Assembly: GCA_022844405.1 (NCBI GenBank)
Contig: JALHLV010000015.1
Span: 33,834-97,833, forward strand
From: Sphingomonadales bacterium
Lineage (GTDB): Bacteria; Pseudomonadota; Alphaproteobacteria; SMXS01
Direction: 5' to 3'
DNA length: 64,000 nucleotides
The notes beneath the pieces were generated by a model. The model was not told the origin of the DNA, ran no database searches, and saw only the letters and a program-made list of their open reading frames with translations. The position numbers and the translations under genes were made by a program. Below, in pieces: positions 27,126-37,892 of the stretch; positions within the stretch are counted from its first letter, which is position 1; the number at the start of each line of letters is the position of its first letter.

Positions 27126-28658
27126 CTAAAACTTCACCGGCCAATTCGCCAGCCGGTGCTCCCCGACGCCACCCGGCCTCGCATGCGCGGCCAGCGCGCG
27201 GATGATGAAGTCCCGCGTCTCGACCGGATCGATCACCGTCTGCGTCGCGAACGCCTCGGCGAAGTCGAAGGCGGAGGTTTCGCCGGAGACCGCGTCCAGC
27301 ATGGCGCCGAATTTTTCCGGGTCGTCCTCGTATTTGACTCCATAGACCACGTTCACCGCCGTCGCCGGGTCCATGAAGCTGATCTCGGCACCGGGCCAGC
27401 AGGCGGTTTCGCTGGCGCGGCCGACGAACATGTTGTGCAGGGCCATGCCGAACGCTTTGCGCAGGATCACCGTGACCGTCGGCACGGTCACCTGGTCGAG
27501 CGCCAGGATCCAGTTCATGATTTTCGCGCCCAACTTCTCCTTCTCGCCGGCGCGGCCGATGAAGAATCCGGGCGTGTCCGCGAGGAACACCAGCGGCACG
27601 TTGAAGCTGTCGCACAGCACGATGAACGGCAGCACCTTGTCGCAGCCCTCGGCGTCGAACGCGCCGCCCTTGAACAGGGGATTGGACGCGACGATGCCGA
27701 CGCTCTTGCCGCCGATGCGGGCAAAACCGGTCACCGCCACCTTGGCGAAGCTGTCTTTCAGCGGAAACCACGAACCCGTGTCGGCGATGATCTCGATCGC
27801 CTTGCGCATGTCGTAGACCCTGGTGCGCTGTTCGGGGACCACCTCGAGCAGCCGTTCCTGGTCCGCGCCCGAGCCTTCGGGCACGGGCGCGTCGGGCGGC
27901 GGCTCGCGGTTGTTGGAGGGCAGATAGGACAGGAACCGGCGGATGATGTGGAGCGCGTCGGCATCGGTTTCGGCGACGGCATCGATCATGCCGGTCTGCT
28001 GGGCATGGACGCGCCAGCCGCCCAGCTCCTCGGGATCGACCGGCTCGCTGATCGCCAGCTCGGTCACCCGCGGCGAGGCCACGCCCATGATCGCGCCCTT
28101 GCGCATCACCACGAAGTCCGAAACCATCGCCTGCCAGGTCGACCCGCCGAAGCTCTGACCCAGGATCGCCGACACCCACGGCACGACCCTGCCCTTCTGG
28201 TAGCTGCCGCCGGCGAAGCCGGTGATTGTATCGGCCATGCCGCGCGCGCCCATGGCGTCCGGGATGCGCGAGCCCGAGCATTCCCCCAGCTCGATCAGCG
28301 GAAAGCCCGAGCGCTGGGCCGACTTCTTGACGTAGCCGTGCTTCTTGCCGGCGATGGCCGCCGACGACGCGCCGAGCACGGAGAAGTCCGAGGCGCAGAC
28401 GCCCACACGCCGCCCGTCGATCTCGCCGAACCCGCCGACGACGCTGTCGGCCGGCGTCTTGTCGCGTATCTCCGGCCGGTCGGCGACGGCCAGCAGGCCG
28501 ATCTCGTGGAAGCTGCCCGCGTCGAGCAGCGCGTCGACCCGCTGGCGCGCATTGAGCAGGCCGCTTTCCGCCATGCCGGCGAGGATGCGCGGCGAGCCCA
28601 TGGCCTTCGCCTTTTCCGTCCGGCGGCGCAGCTCGGCGCGCTTGTCGTCAAAGCTCAT
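27126..28658 (-). CDS. Acyl-CoA carboxylase carboxyltransferase (beta) subunit
   Basis: A 510-residue carboxyltransferase of the propionyl/acetyl/methylcrotonyl-CoA carboxylase family. Both crotonase-fold halves are present. The N-terminal half includes GGFGEIDGRRVGVCASDFSV near 75-95 and ECSGSRIPDAMGARG near 127. The C-terminal half has LADTPGFFIGRAGEK near 350 and the acyl-CoA pocket region around 380-400. A GGGGAGGCACC ribosome-binding site precedes ATG 28658. No biotin-carboxylase/BCCP subunit lies in the window. The acyl substrate is uncertain. Confidence 0.88.
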   Translation of the reverse strand: MSFDDKRAELRRRTEKAKAMGSPRILAGMAESGLLNARQRVDALLDAGSFHEIGLLAVADRPEIRDKTPADSVVGGFGEIDGRRVGVCASDFSVLGASSAAIAGKKHGYVKKSAQRSGFPLIELGECSGSRIPDAMGARGMADTITGFAGGSYQKGRVVPWVSAILGQSFGGSTWQAMVSDFVVMRKGAIMGVASPRVTELAISEPVDPEELGGWRVHAQQTGMIDAVAETDADALHIIRRFLSYLPSNNREPPPDAPVPEGSGADQERLLEVVPEQRTRVYDMRKAIEIIADTGSWFPLKDSFAKVAVTGFARIGGKSVGIVASNPLFKGGAFDAEGCDKVLPFIVLCDSFNVPLVFLADTPGFFIGRAGEKEKLGAKIMNWILALDQVTVPTVTVILRKAFGMALHNMFVGRASETACWPGAEISFMDPATAVNVVYGVKYEDDPEKFGAMLDAVSGETSAFDFAEAFATQTVIDPVETRDFIIRALAAHARPGGVGEHRLANWPVKF

Positions 28659-28752
28659 GGTGCCTCCCCTGGTTCTCGGGGAGCCTAGCAGTCACGTCCG
28701 GGTCACGCTAGGATACCGACCGGTAGCGGGCCTGGGGAGGACGCGGGAGATC

Positions 28753-30138
28753 ATGAAGTTCAGCAGTTTTTCCGAACGGTCCTACGACCACGAGACCGGC
28801 TGGCGGATCAACCCGGATGCCGGCGGCAACGCGCCCGAGCGCAAGTTTCCCTATATCGACAACGGCACCGGACTGATCGAGCCCAGCCGGTACTACGATC
28901 CCGGGTTCGCGCAGGCCGAATGGGAGCGGATGTGGACGCGGGCGTGGTTGATCGCCGGCCGCGCCTCGGACATTCCCAACGTGGGCGACTGGTTCAAATT
29001 CGACATCGGCAACCAGAGCCTGATCGTCGTGCGCGCCGCGGCGGGAAATGACGGCATCCGGGCGTTCCACAATGTCTGCCACCACCGCGGCAACCGGCTG
29101 GTGATGGCCGATTTCGGCCATGCCGAACACTTCACCTGCGCCTTCCATTCCTGGCAGTGGAACATCGACGGCAGCCTCAACCGCATCACCGACCGCGACA
29201 CCTTCCGCGACCCGGTTATCCGCGACAATCCGGGGCTGTCGCCTGTGGCGCTGGACCAGTGGGGCGGCTTCGTCTTCATCAACCTGGACGCCAATCCTTC
29301 ACGGAGCCTGGAGGAATTCCTCGGCTCCGTTCCCGCCCAGCTCGCGCCCTTCCATTTCGAGGACATGGTGGTGGTCAAGGACGTGCAGACGCGCTGGCCG
29401 GCCAACTGGAAGGTGGCGCTCGACGCGTTCCTCGAGAGCTACCACGTTCACGCGATCCACTCCGAAATCCTGCCGTTCTACGACGACTACTACCAGCAAT
29501 GGGACCTGATGGAGAACGGCATGAGCCGCATGCTGATGGAGTTCGCGTCCGTCAGCCCGCGCGTCGAGGACCAGGAAACCGTCAATGACGGCCTGAAGAT
29601 GATGCTGGAGGACGCCGGCATGGATTCCGAGACTTTCAACGGCAAGGCCGGCGACGTGCGCAAGGCGATCCAGCGGCACAAGATTCCGGCCTATGCCAAG
29701 GCCGGCAAATGGTTCGACGGGCTGGTCGAGAACCAGGCGACCGACGACTGGGCCTATTTCATCTTCCCCAACGTCACCCTGAACATCCACCCCGAAGGCT
29801 TCCTGTTCCAGCGCTTCCGGCCCGATCCGCGTGATCCCGAAAGCTTCGTCTACGACGTGCAGGTGATCCTGCAGCCGGTCGAGAACGCCACACCGCCGGT
29901 CTATATGGGCGTCGAGGACGGCACCGACTGCACCGGCAACACCCGCCCGGAGCGCCAGCACATCAGGCACGGCGAACCGGGCCTGGGCTTCGTGCTGCAG
30001 CAGGATTCGGTGCTGGTGCCGGTGGTGCAACAGGGCCTGAGCTCGCGCGCCTTCAAGGGGCCGCGTTTCAGCGAGCAGGAACAGCGCCTGCGGCATTTCC
30101 ATGCGGAGCTGGACCGGTATATCGCGGGGGAGAAATAA
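28753..30138 (+). CDS. Rieske non-heme iron oxygenase, alpha subunit
   Basis: Terminal oxygenase component of 461 residues for ring hydroxylation or demethylation. The Rieske 2Fe-2S ligands are C109 and H111 (CHHRGNR) and C129 and H132 (CAFHSW), with 17 residues between the pairs as usual. Catalytic Fe(II) ligands are likely H231 and H236 in ESYHVHAIH plus an aspartate further on. ATG 28753 is preceded by GGGAGGACGCGGGAG. It diverges from the carboxyltransferase gene. A matching Rieske ferredoxin lies 5 kb away (34803-35165) but no reductase is in the window. Substrate unknown. Confidence 0.92.
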   Translation: MKFSSFSERSYDHETGWRINPDAGGNAPERKFPYIDNGTGLIEPSRYYDPGFAQAEWERMWTRAWLIAGRASDIPNVGDWFKFDIGNQSLIVVRAAAGNDGIRAFHNVCHHRGNRLVMADFGHAEHFTCAFHSWQWNIDGSLNRITDRDTFRDPVIRDNPGLSPVALDQWGGFVFINLDANPSRSLEEFLGSVPAQLAPFHFEDMVVVKDVQTRWPANWKVALDAFLESYHVHAIHSEILPFYDDYYQQWDLMENGMSRMLMEFASVSPRVEDQETVNDGLKMMLEDAGMDSETFNGKAGDVRKAIQRHKIPAYAKAGKWFDGLVENQATDDWAYFIFPNVTLNIHPEGFLFQRFRPDPRDPESFVYDVQVILQPVENATPPVYMGVEDGTDCTGNTRPERQHIRHGEPGLGFVLQQDSVLVPVVQQGLSSRAFKGPRFSEQEQRLRHFHAELDRYIAGEK

Positions 30139-30171
30139 CCCCGTCTCACGGTGATGGCGTTGGTGCGGCGG

Positions 30172-30585
30172 TCACGCGCCTGGCTGGAGGCTGGCGATCA
30201 CCGGCTGGAGCTGGAACACTTCCCAGAACTTGACGACCTTGTCGTCGCGGAAGGTGAAGATATCCACCTTCTGCACCTCGTGGAGGCGGCTCGAGCCTTT
30301 CGCGCGGAAGCTGACCTTGCACAGGAAGGCGATCTGCTCGTCGTCGGCCATGTGATCGAGCAGGTCGAACGCGACCACGTCCACCGCCCCGGCGACCGCC
30401 TCGAAGAACGCGACGACGCCTGATTTTCCCGTCCAGGTACCCGACCACGGCAGCCCGCCGGGCTGGCCGATGGAGCACCACTCGACGTCGTCGGAGACGA
30501 TATTCAGAAACGGATCGATATCGCCCACGGCGCGCCGGCCATAGAGGAATTTCAGCAAATCCACATGGCTGCGCGCGGCGCTCAT
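30172..30585 (-). CDS. SnoaL/NTF2-like protein (limonene-epoxide hydrolase-type fold)
   Basis: A 137-residue cone-shaped alpha+beta fold protein. ATG 30585 follows GGAGGG by eight bases. Features are HVDLLKFLYGRRAVGDIDPFLNIVSDDVEWCSIG at the start (a long helix and first strand) and DIFTFRDDKVVKFWEVFQ near residue 108, typical of SnoaL-like proteins. The family includes isomerases, hydrolases and cyclases, so the reaction cannot be assigned. It is upstream of the Rieske oxygenase end but on the opposite strand. Confidence 0.82.
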   Translation of the reverse strand: MSAARSHVDLLKFLYGRRAVGDIDPFLNIVSDDVEWCSIGQPGGLPWSGTWTGKSGVVAFFEAVAGAVDVVAFDLLDHMADDEQIAFLCKVSFRAKGSSRLHEVQKVDIFTFRDDKVVKFWEVFQLQPVIASLQPGA

Positions 30586-30627
30586 CAACGTCCCTCCGGT
30601 ATCGACCCCCTCGATATGAGAGCCAGT

Positions 30628-31830
<1,203 letters not shown>

Positions 31831-31982
31831 GTCGGCTGGCTCTTCGTTGCACGTCGGATTTGGCGCGCACTATAGGCACGCGCCGGGCAGATGCAAATGC
31901 TCTTGGGCGAAGGTATCCCCATCGTCCAGGAGCAGGCAGAGCCCATGGCCGGGTTCAGGAGGGACCATATGACTTGATTCCG

Positions 31983-32033
31983 CGATATTTATCCCACATT
32001 TTTACAATACCGATAAATGTGGGATAAATATCG
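31983..32033. promoter_or_regulatory. 19-bp perfect inverted repeat reaching into a start codon
   Basis: Arms CGATATTTATCCCACATTT (31983-32001) and its exact reverse complement (32015-32033) are separated by 13 bases. The last base of the right arm is the G of the GTG start of the next gene, and the GGGA within the arm is its best ribosome-binding site. It can serve as an operator at DNA level or as an RNA hairpin that hides the start. The repeat is AT-rich in a GC-rich neighbourhood. Confidence 0.8.
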
Positions 32034-33037
32034 TGCCAGCCCTCGACATTTTTTCAGATGAGCAGGCTCGCTGTCTGATCAACCTCGATCAACACTATCG
32101 GGTGTGGATAGAGGCAGAACGGATTCTTGCCGACCTGCCCTATGACTTGCGACGCAAGGAGGTCGCCGGCCGGAGCTACCTCTACGAGATATACGATCGC
32201 AGCGGTAACGGTCGGAGCCTTGGGCCTTGGTCACCCGAGAACGAGGCAAGGTTCTCGGCCTACCACGCGCGCAAGACCGAGACGAAAGCGCGCCGGGACG
32301 CGAGCCGCCCGGTCCTGGATGAAACCGCCAGACTCTGCCGGGCCTTGCGCGTTCCGATGCTGTCCGACGCCGCCGGTGCAATCCTGCGCGAAGCTGATCG
32401 CCGACGATTACTCGGCAGCCACCTGCTGGTCGTGGGTACCAACGCAATGGTCGCCTATGCCGTGGAAGCGGGCGGCTTTATTCGCGAAGCGCCCGATGAA
32501 ACCCAAGATTTTGATATGGCGTGGTCCGCGCTCGAGGCCGAACGCGACGGCGAGGTCGTCTGGAAGATGCTGAAAGCCGTGGACAAAACCTTCACGATCA
32601 ATACCGAGCGCACGTTTCAGGCACGCAACGCCAAGGCCTACGAGGTGGAAATCCTGGTCGCGCCGTCGCGGGCCAGCACCATGTCCGCCCTCGATCGGCC
32701 CAAGCCGGTAGCCCTGCCCGAGCAGGAATGGCTTCTAAACGGACGTCGTGTCGATCGGGTAGTTGTTTGCCGCGACAGCGCCCCTGCCCGTATCGTGGCG
32801 CCGGACCCGCGCTGGTTCGCCCTGCAAAAACTGTGGCTGTCACGGCAAGGCAAGCGCGACTCGCTCAAGCGTCTCAAGGACCAGAAGCAGGGCATGGCAC
32901 TCCTCGACGCCGTCTACGTCGCGATGCCGCAATACCCGCTGGATGAAAAGTTCGGGGCCGATCTGCCGGCGGAACTGGCAGGTCTCTACCGCGAATGGTG
33001 CTCACGCAGGCCGGCGGTTGCCCCGCCTTCGTGGTGA
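32033..33037 (+). CDS. GSU2403-type nucleotidyltransferase-fold protein
   Basis: A 334-residue protein with a central MNT-type nucleotidyltransferase fold. LLVVGTNAMVAYA (near residue 130) is the glycine-rich start of the fold and TQDFDMAW near 157 is the D-x-D catalytic pair. An N-terminal segment of about 70 residues and a helical C-terminus surround it. GTG 32033 is the only start consistent with the conserved N-terminal part. Such proteins are found on accessory DNA and resemble the antitoxin-like MNT half of toxin-antitoxin pairs, but there is no HEPN partner adjacent. The role is unknown. Confidence 0.78.
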   Translation: MPALDIFSDEQARCLINLDQHYRVWIEAERILADLPYDLRRKEVAGRSYLYEIYDRSGNGRSLGPWSPENEARFSAYHARKTETKARRDASRPVLDETARLCRALRVPMLSDAAGAILREADRRRLLGSHLLVVGTNAMVAYAVEAGGFIREAPDETQDFDMAWSALEAERDGEVVWKMLKAVDKTFTINTERTFQARNAKAYEVEILVAPSRASTMSALDRPKPVALPEQEWLLNGRRVDRVVVCRDSAPARIVAPDPRWFALQKLWLSRQGKRDSLKRLKDQKQGMALLDAVYVAMPQYPLDEKFGADLPAELAGLYREWCSRRPAVAPPSW

Positions 33038-33049
33038 TGGGTGCTGGTG

Positions 33050-33943
33050 CTACCCCACCAGCCGCTGGGCGAGCTGCTCGAAGCGCGCCGCCAGCGGGTA
33101 CATGTGCTTGTACTGGAGGATCTGCTTGCCGACGAGCTTCAGCCGGTCCTCGAACCTCAGGTTCGTGAACGGCTGGATCAGCGGGGTGTTGAAGGCCTTC
33201 ATATCGCCGCGCTGGAATTCCAGCGCCATGCTGAGACGCGGGTGCTTGGCAAAGCGCGTGGTGGCACTGCCCCAGTGCAGCACCGCCTGGTTCCAGCAGA
33301 AATACTCACCAGGCACGCCCGGCAGCGCCCGGATGAGCGGCAACTCGACCTTCCAGTCCTTCTCGCGCTCGGTGCCGTAGACCGGGTCGCGGTTGGCGGG
33401 GAGGATATACATGCAACCGTTCTGCGGGTGCGCCTCGGTCAGCGGCGCCCATACCGTCAGCGACAGGGGCACGTTGTCGGGTCCGAGCGCCTGGCGGCCC
33501 TTGTCGCGGTGCGGCCGCCAGCCCGCCTCGCCCTGGGCCGGGTCCACGTGCCAGGTCCAGAAGTCGGGCAGCACCCTGTAGTCCTTGCCCAGGAAGTGGG
33601 TGAGCATGGGGGTCAGCGAGTAGAAGCACTTCCAGGTCTCGTCGAACAGGAAGATGAAGGCCGGCGGAATATCCAGCGTCTTGCAGGTGAATACCGCCTC
33701 TGCCAGCAGCGGCGCATATCTGGCGAAGGTCTCGTTGCGGTCCTGGAAATAGCCCTCCTCCAGCATCCGCTCGGTGAGTAGCCGGCGGGTGTCGGACGGC
33801 AGCACGCCGGTGTCCCTGTCCCAGGACTGAAGGTGTGTATTGATGCTCAGCTTCGGGAAGTGGGTATGCCAGAACGCGGGGCTGTAGAGCTCCTCGGCCC
33901 GGGTGTCGATGGTCAGCGTGTTGCCCGTATCCATCACGGTCAT
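33050..33943 (-). CDS. Phytanoyl-CoA dioxygenase-like Fe(II)/2-oxoglutarate oxygenase
   Basis: A 297-residue double-stranded beta-helix oxygenase. The iron triad is H145 and D147 (WRPHRDKG) with H223 (AVLHWGSATTR), and R230 is positioned to bind 2-oxoglutarate. ATG 33943 (MTVMDTGN) is preferred over an upstream TTG at 33976. Family members hydroxylate small molecules, often unactivated carbons. The substrate is unknown. It converges with the GSU2403-type gene, and the SDR gene diverges from it. Confidence 0.82.
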   Translation of the reverse strand: MTVMDTGNTLTIDTRAEELYSPAFWHTHFPKLSINTHLQSWDRDTGVLPSDTRRLLTERMLEEGYFQDRNETFARYAPLLAEAVFTCKTLDIPPAFIFLFDETWKCFYSLTPMLTHFLGKDYRVLPDFWTWHVDPAQGEAGWRPHRDKGRQALGPDNVPLSLTVWAPLTEAHPQNGCMYILPANRDPVYGTEREKDWKVELPLIRALPGVPGEYFCWNQAVLHWGSATTRFAKHPRLSMALEFQRGDMKAFNTPLIQPFTNLRFEDRLKLVGKQILQYKHMYPLAARFEQLAQRLVG

Positions 33944-34072
33944 GGTCGGTCCACTTCTCGGCAGCGTCGGTTTCAATATAGTGTCGTTCCGGCCCGGGCA
34001 GCAAGACGCCGCGCGCGACGGCGCGTGGCGCTTCCGCTATCATCCCGCGCGGCACAATCAGGGAGGACGAGC

Positions 34073-34789
34073 ATGCCGAGCATCCTGGTGACGGGCGCGA
34101 ACAGAGGCCTGGGCCTCGAATTCGTCAGACAGTATGCCGCCGATGGCTGGCGAGCCTACGCCTGCTGCCGCGATCCCGGCACCGCCGCCGAGTTGCGCCA
34201 GATCGCCGGGAAATCCGGCGGCCGGGTGAGTATCCATGCCCTATCGCTTGGCGATCCGGAGTCGATCCAGGCGCTGGCGCAGGACCTGGACGATCACCCT
34301 ATCGACGTGCTGGTCAACAACGCCGGCACCTATGGCCTGAAGAATTTCGCCCAGGGCGGCATGCAGGCCCAGGCCTTCGGCAGCATGGAGTATGACGGCT
34401 GGGAACATGCCTTTGCCATCAACACCATGGCACCGCTCAGGGTGATCGAGGCGCTTATCGGCAACGTGGCCAAGTCGACAGAGAAGAAGATCTTCACCGT
34501 GTCCAGTTCCATGGGGTCCATCGGCGAGCCGCCGGGCGGGCATCTGGCCTATGGCTCGACCAAGGCGGCGGTGAACTTCGTCATGAGCACGCTGGCCATG
34601 GAACTGCGCGGCCAGGGCATCACCGTGATGTCGCTGCATCCCGGCTGGGTCGAGACCGACATGGGCGGGGCGACGGCACCGCTGAAGCCGGCCGAGAGCA
34701 TCGCCGGGCTCAAGCAGGTGATCGCCAACGCCTCGCTGGCGACGTCCGGTCAGTTCATCGGCTGGGACGGGAACCGGGTTCCCTGGTGA
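34073..34789 (+). CDS. Short-chain dehydrogenase/reductase
   Basis: A 238-residue NAD(P)-dependent SDR. The cofactor loop is TGANRGLGLEF at residues 7-17, then NNAG near 83. The catalytic serine is in TVSSSMGS near 143 and the Y-x3-K pair is in YGSTK near 161. ATG 34073 follows GGGAGGACGAGC. The class resembles csgA/sniffer-type carbonyl reductases. Substrate unknown. Confidence 0.9.
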   Translation: MPSILVTGANRGLGLEFVRQYAADGWRAYACCRDPGTAAELRQIAGKSGGRVSIHALSLGDPESIQALAQDLDDHPIDVLVNNAGTYGLKNFAQGGMQAQAFGSMEYDGWEHAFAINTMAPLRVIEALIGNVAKSTEKKIFTVSSSMGSIGEPPGGHLAYGSTKAAVNFVMSTLAMELRGQGITVMSLHPGWVETDMGGATAPLKPAESIAGLKQVIANASLATSGQFIGWDGNRVPW

Positions 34790-34802
34790 GCGACCTCAGC
34801 GG

Positions 34803-35165
34803 TCAGAACATCCCCATGGCGCCGCGGGCTTTCTTCTCCAGCGGTCCGGTGATCAGCACCTCGACCTGGTCACCCTCGACGCGGAGCGTGTAGGTCTTGA
34901 TCGGCGCCCAGGCGGGCGGACCGAAGCTGCCGTCGATCAGGCTGAAGCGGGCGCCGTGCAGCGGGCACATGATGTGGTTGCCGCGGATGCGGCCGCCTTC
35001 CAGCGCGGCATCGGCATGCGAACACAGATTCTCGACGGCGTAGAAGTCGTCGGTCTTGGTGCGCGCGATCAGGACGTCATGGCCGTCGATGTGGAAGGCC
35101 TTGCACTTGCCCTGCTCGATGTCGGCCGTCTTGGCGACGGGATAATAGGTCCCTTCGGACATCAT
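34803..35165 (-). CDS. Rieske 2Fe-2S ferredoxin
   Basis: A 120-residue electron carrier of the NirD/ring-hydroxylating-oxygenase type. The ligands are C48 and H50 (CSHAD) and C67 and H70 (CPLHG). ATG 35165 is followed at once by a second ATG (35162); either may start the protein. The frame continues upstream through the MFS region but that part is not protein-like. It could supply electrons to the Rieske oxygenase at 28753-30138, 5 kb away. Confidence 0.9.
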   Translation of the reverse strand: MMSEGTYYPVAKTADIEQGKCKAFHIDGHDVLIARTKTDDFYAVENLCSHADAALEGGRIRGNHIMCPLHGARFSLIDGSFGPPAWAPIKTYTLRVEGDQVEVLITGPLEKKARGAMGMF

Positions 35166-35239
35166 GCTTCTCCGGTGGCGATCTTGCGGATGACATAACC
35201 GCTGATGCGAAACAAGGCAAGCCGGCGTTGACGCTGTGG

Positions 35240-36445
35240 TCAGGGTGCGCTCAGTCGCTTGCGGCTCGCGATGGCCCTGAAGGCGAAAAGCGCCGACAGG
35301 CCGTTGCCGGCGATGATGAAACCGAGCACCGGCCAGACGGTGGAATGGTCGAACGATCCCTGGGCCTGCGCCGCGACGGTGCCGAAGGCGAACTGCAGGA
35401 AGGTCATCATGCCGGCGGCGGTGCCGGTCATGCGCGGCGACGCCGACAGGGCGCGCGCCGTCGACGTCGGCAGCACGAAGCCCGCGCCGAAGCCGTTGAT
35501 CACCGCCGGCCCGAAGAGGCACAGCGGGTGGTTGATGCCCGCCGCGAACAGGACGACCGACGTGGTGACGCCGACGCCGATCACCGCGAAGCCGATCATC
35601 AGCAGGCTGTCGTGATCGACGGTCTCGGCGACGCGGGCGGTGATGAACGCGCTCGCCATCATGCCCAGTCCGCCCGCGCCCAGGTAGAAGCCGAGCTGGT
35701 CGGGTGCGATGTTCCAGGCTTCCTGCGCCACATAGGGCACACCGCTCATCATGCCGAAGAACGACACCATGATGAACGAGCCGACCATGGTGTAGAGCAC
35801 GAACGCCGGCGAGCGCAGCACGCTGAGATAGGCGCGTATCAGCGAGATGAAGTCAGGCAGCGGGATCGGATCCTTGAGCGTCTCGGGGAACCTGGCCACC
35901 AGCCAAAGCAGCACGCCGAAACCCAGCGCGCCCGACACCTCGAACACCATGCGCCAGCCGAAGCTGTGCACCAGAAATCCGGAGAACGCCGGCGCCATGA
36001 TCGGCGCCACCATGACGACCATGGTCAGGTAGGCGAGAATGCTGGTGGCTTTGTCGTGGCTGTGCAGATCGCGGATCACGGCGCGCGAGATGACGATGCC
36101 CGCCGAACCGCCGATCCCCTGAACCACCCGGCCCGCGATGACCAGCCCGGCGGTCTCGCCGAACGTGCCCATCAGGCTGCCGACGACGAAGCAGGCGACG
36201 CCGATCATCAGCATGGGCCGGCGGCCGAAGCGGTCCGCCAGCAGGCCGAAGAACAGCGTCGAGATGGCGATGCCGCCCAGGGTGGCGCTGACCAGCAGCG
36301 CGGCGGTCGACGCGGGAATGTCGAAATATTCCTTGATCGGCGCGATGGCTGGAATGATCAGGTGCATGCCGAACGGGCCGAGCGCCGAAACGGCGATCAG
36401 CTGCACCGTCAACCACCTGCCCGACACTCTGCCTGCCTTGATCAC
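35240..36445 (-). CDS. Major facilitator transporter, Bcr/CflA drug-resistance type
   Basis: A 401-residue 12-helix transporter. The start is uncertain: GTG 36445 gives VIKAGRVSGRWLTVQLIAVSALGPFGMHLIIPAI, which matches the Bcr/CflA N-terminus. LADRFGRRPMLMIGV near residue 72 is the MFS loop 2-3 motif, and GRVVQGIGGSAG near 104 is typical of this subgroup. Bcr-like proteins export drugs or small hydrophobic compounds by proton antiport. The long open frame further upstream, on the opposite strand to the epoxide hydrolase genes, is a shadow. Confidence 0.88.
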   Translation of the reverse strand: MIKAGRVSGRWLTVQLIAVSALGPFGMHLIIPAIAPIKEYFDIPASTAALLVSATLGGIAISTLFFGLLADRFGRRPMLMIGVACFVVGSLMGTFGETAGLVIAGRVVQGIGGSAGIVISRAVIRDLHSHDKATSILAYLTMVVMVAPIMAPAFSGFLVHSFGWRMVFEVSGALGFGVLLWLVARFPETLKDPIPLPDFISLIRAYLSVLRSPAFVLYTMVGSFIMVSFFGMMSGVPYVAQEAWNIAPDQLGFYLGAGGLGMMASAFITARVAETVDHDSLLMIGFAVIGVGVTTSVVLFAAGINHPLCLFGPAVINGFGAGFVLPTSTARALSASPRMTGTAAGMMTFLQFAFGTVAAQAQGSFDHSTVWPVLGFIIAGNGLSALFAFRAIASRKRLSAP

Positions 36446-36673
36446 GCGCTGCCTGCTGCCGCCGGTCCGGTCGCCGGCCGGGATTGATAGGGACGCCCTG
36501 AATTTCTGGAGAGGGATCGAGAGCGGAGCGTGCCTTAGCACGGCGCGCCCGGCGTCACCAGAATCAAAAACTGCAGGCCTGATTATTTGCCGGCGCGATT
36601 CTTCCGGCGCTCCGGGAAATTCTGCTAAGGTCGGCGCGATCCTGTGCCGAAATTCCTGGGGAGGACGTGAAAC

Positions 36674-37876
36674 GTGACTGCCGTGACGCCGTTCCGGGTC
36701 GATGTCCCGGACTATGAGCTCGACCGCATCAAGCGCCGCATCCGCGACTATGAATGGTTCGAGGAGCCGGTCGACGCCGGCTGGGCATATGGCTGCAACC
36801 AGGCCTACCTGCGCGAGCTGACCGACTACTGGCTGAACCAGTACGACTGGCGCGCGGCCGAGGCCAGGCTCAACGAATGGCCCCAGTTCAAGGCCAATGT
36901 GGACGGCATCGACATCCACTTCGTGCACGAGCGCGGCTCGAACCCGAAAAACCAGCCGCTGATCCTGCTGCATGGCTGGCCGGGCTCGTATTTCGAGCTG
37001 CTGCACCTGACCGGTCCCCTCGCCCACCCGGAACGGTATGGCGGCAAGGCCGAGGACGGCCGCGACGTGATCATCCCGTCGCTGGTGGGCTACGGCTTCT
37101 CCGGCCCGCCGCCCAAACCCATCGGACCGCGCGCCCAGGCCGTGTTCATGGACGGCCTGATGACCAGGTTGCTGGGCTACAAATCCTACGTGGTCCAGGG
37201 CGGCGACTGGGGCGCGCTGATCGCCGGCTGGCTGGGCTTCGACCATGGCGCGGACAAGGGCGGCGCGGTGAAGTCGATCCACATGAACCTGATCGGCGTC
37301 CGCCCGGGCGGCAACACCCAGGCCCTGCTTGGCACCGCGGCCGCGCCCGAGACCGCCGAGGAAAAGGCGTGGGCGGCGCGCGCCGAAGCACGCATGGCGG
37401 TCGAGCGCGGCTATTTCATGGTCCAGGGCACCAAGCCGCAATCGCTGTCCTATGCCATGATGGACAGCCCGGTGGGCGTGGCGGCGTGGCTGACCGAGAA
37501 GTTCCACACCTGGTCCGACCTGTCGAACGAGGGCAAGGAAGGCGGCCACATCGAGAACGTCTACAGCAAGGACAAGCTGCTGACGAACATCATGCTCTAT
37601 GTGGTGACGCGCCGGTTCAACACCGCGGCCTGGCAGTATTACGGCGTCGGCACCGAAGGCGGCTTCGCCTTCCCGCCCGGCAAGCGCTGCGAGGTGCCGA
37701 CCGGCGTCGCCTCCTATCCACGCGAGATCGCGCCGGTGCCGCCACGCTCCTACGCCGAGAAGGCGTATAACGTGGTCCACTGGAAGGAGCAGCCGAAAGG
37801 CGGCCACTTCGCCGCGTTCGAGCAGGCGGAGATCTTCCTGGATGACCTGCGGGAATTTCTGAGGAACTGGGGCTAA
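36674..37876 (+). CDS. Epoxide hydrolase with EHN domain (copy 1)
   Basis: A 400-residue alpha/beta-hydrolase with the N-terminal EHN domain (residues 1-90) seen in microsomal and juvenile-hormone epoxide hydrolases. The oxyanion motif HGWPGS is at 100-105, the nucleophile D178 in QGGDWG, and the catalytic histidine H378 in GGHFAAFE. GTG 36674 follows GGGGAGGACG. It would open epoxides to diols in the cytoplasm. It is 115 bases upstream of a clear paralogue, the product of a tandem duplication. Confidence 0.92.
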   Translation: MTAVTPFRVDVPDYELDRIKRRIRDYEWFEEPVDAGWAYGCNQAYLRELTDYWLNQYDWRAAEARLNEWPQFKANVDGIDIHFVHERGSNPKNQPLILLHGWPGSYFELLHLTGPLAHPERYGGKAEDGRDVIIPSLVGYGFSGPPPKPIGPRAQAVFMDGLMTRLLGYKSYVVQGGDWGALIAGWLGFDHGADKGGAVKSIHMNLIGVRPGGNTQALLGTAAAPETAEEKAWAARAEARMAVERGYFMVQGTKPQSLSYAMMDSPVGVAAWLTEKFHTWSDLSNEGKEGGHIENVYSKDKLLTNIMLYVVTRRFNTAAWQYYGVGTEGGFAFPPGKRCEVPTGVASYPREIAPVPPRSYAEKAYNVVHWKEQPKGGHFAAFEQAEIFLDDLREFLRNWG

Positions 37877-37892
37877 GAATTTAAAATATCTC

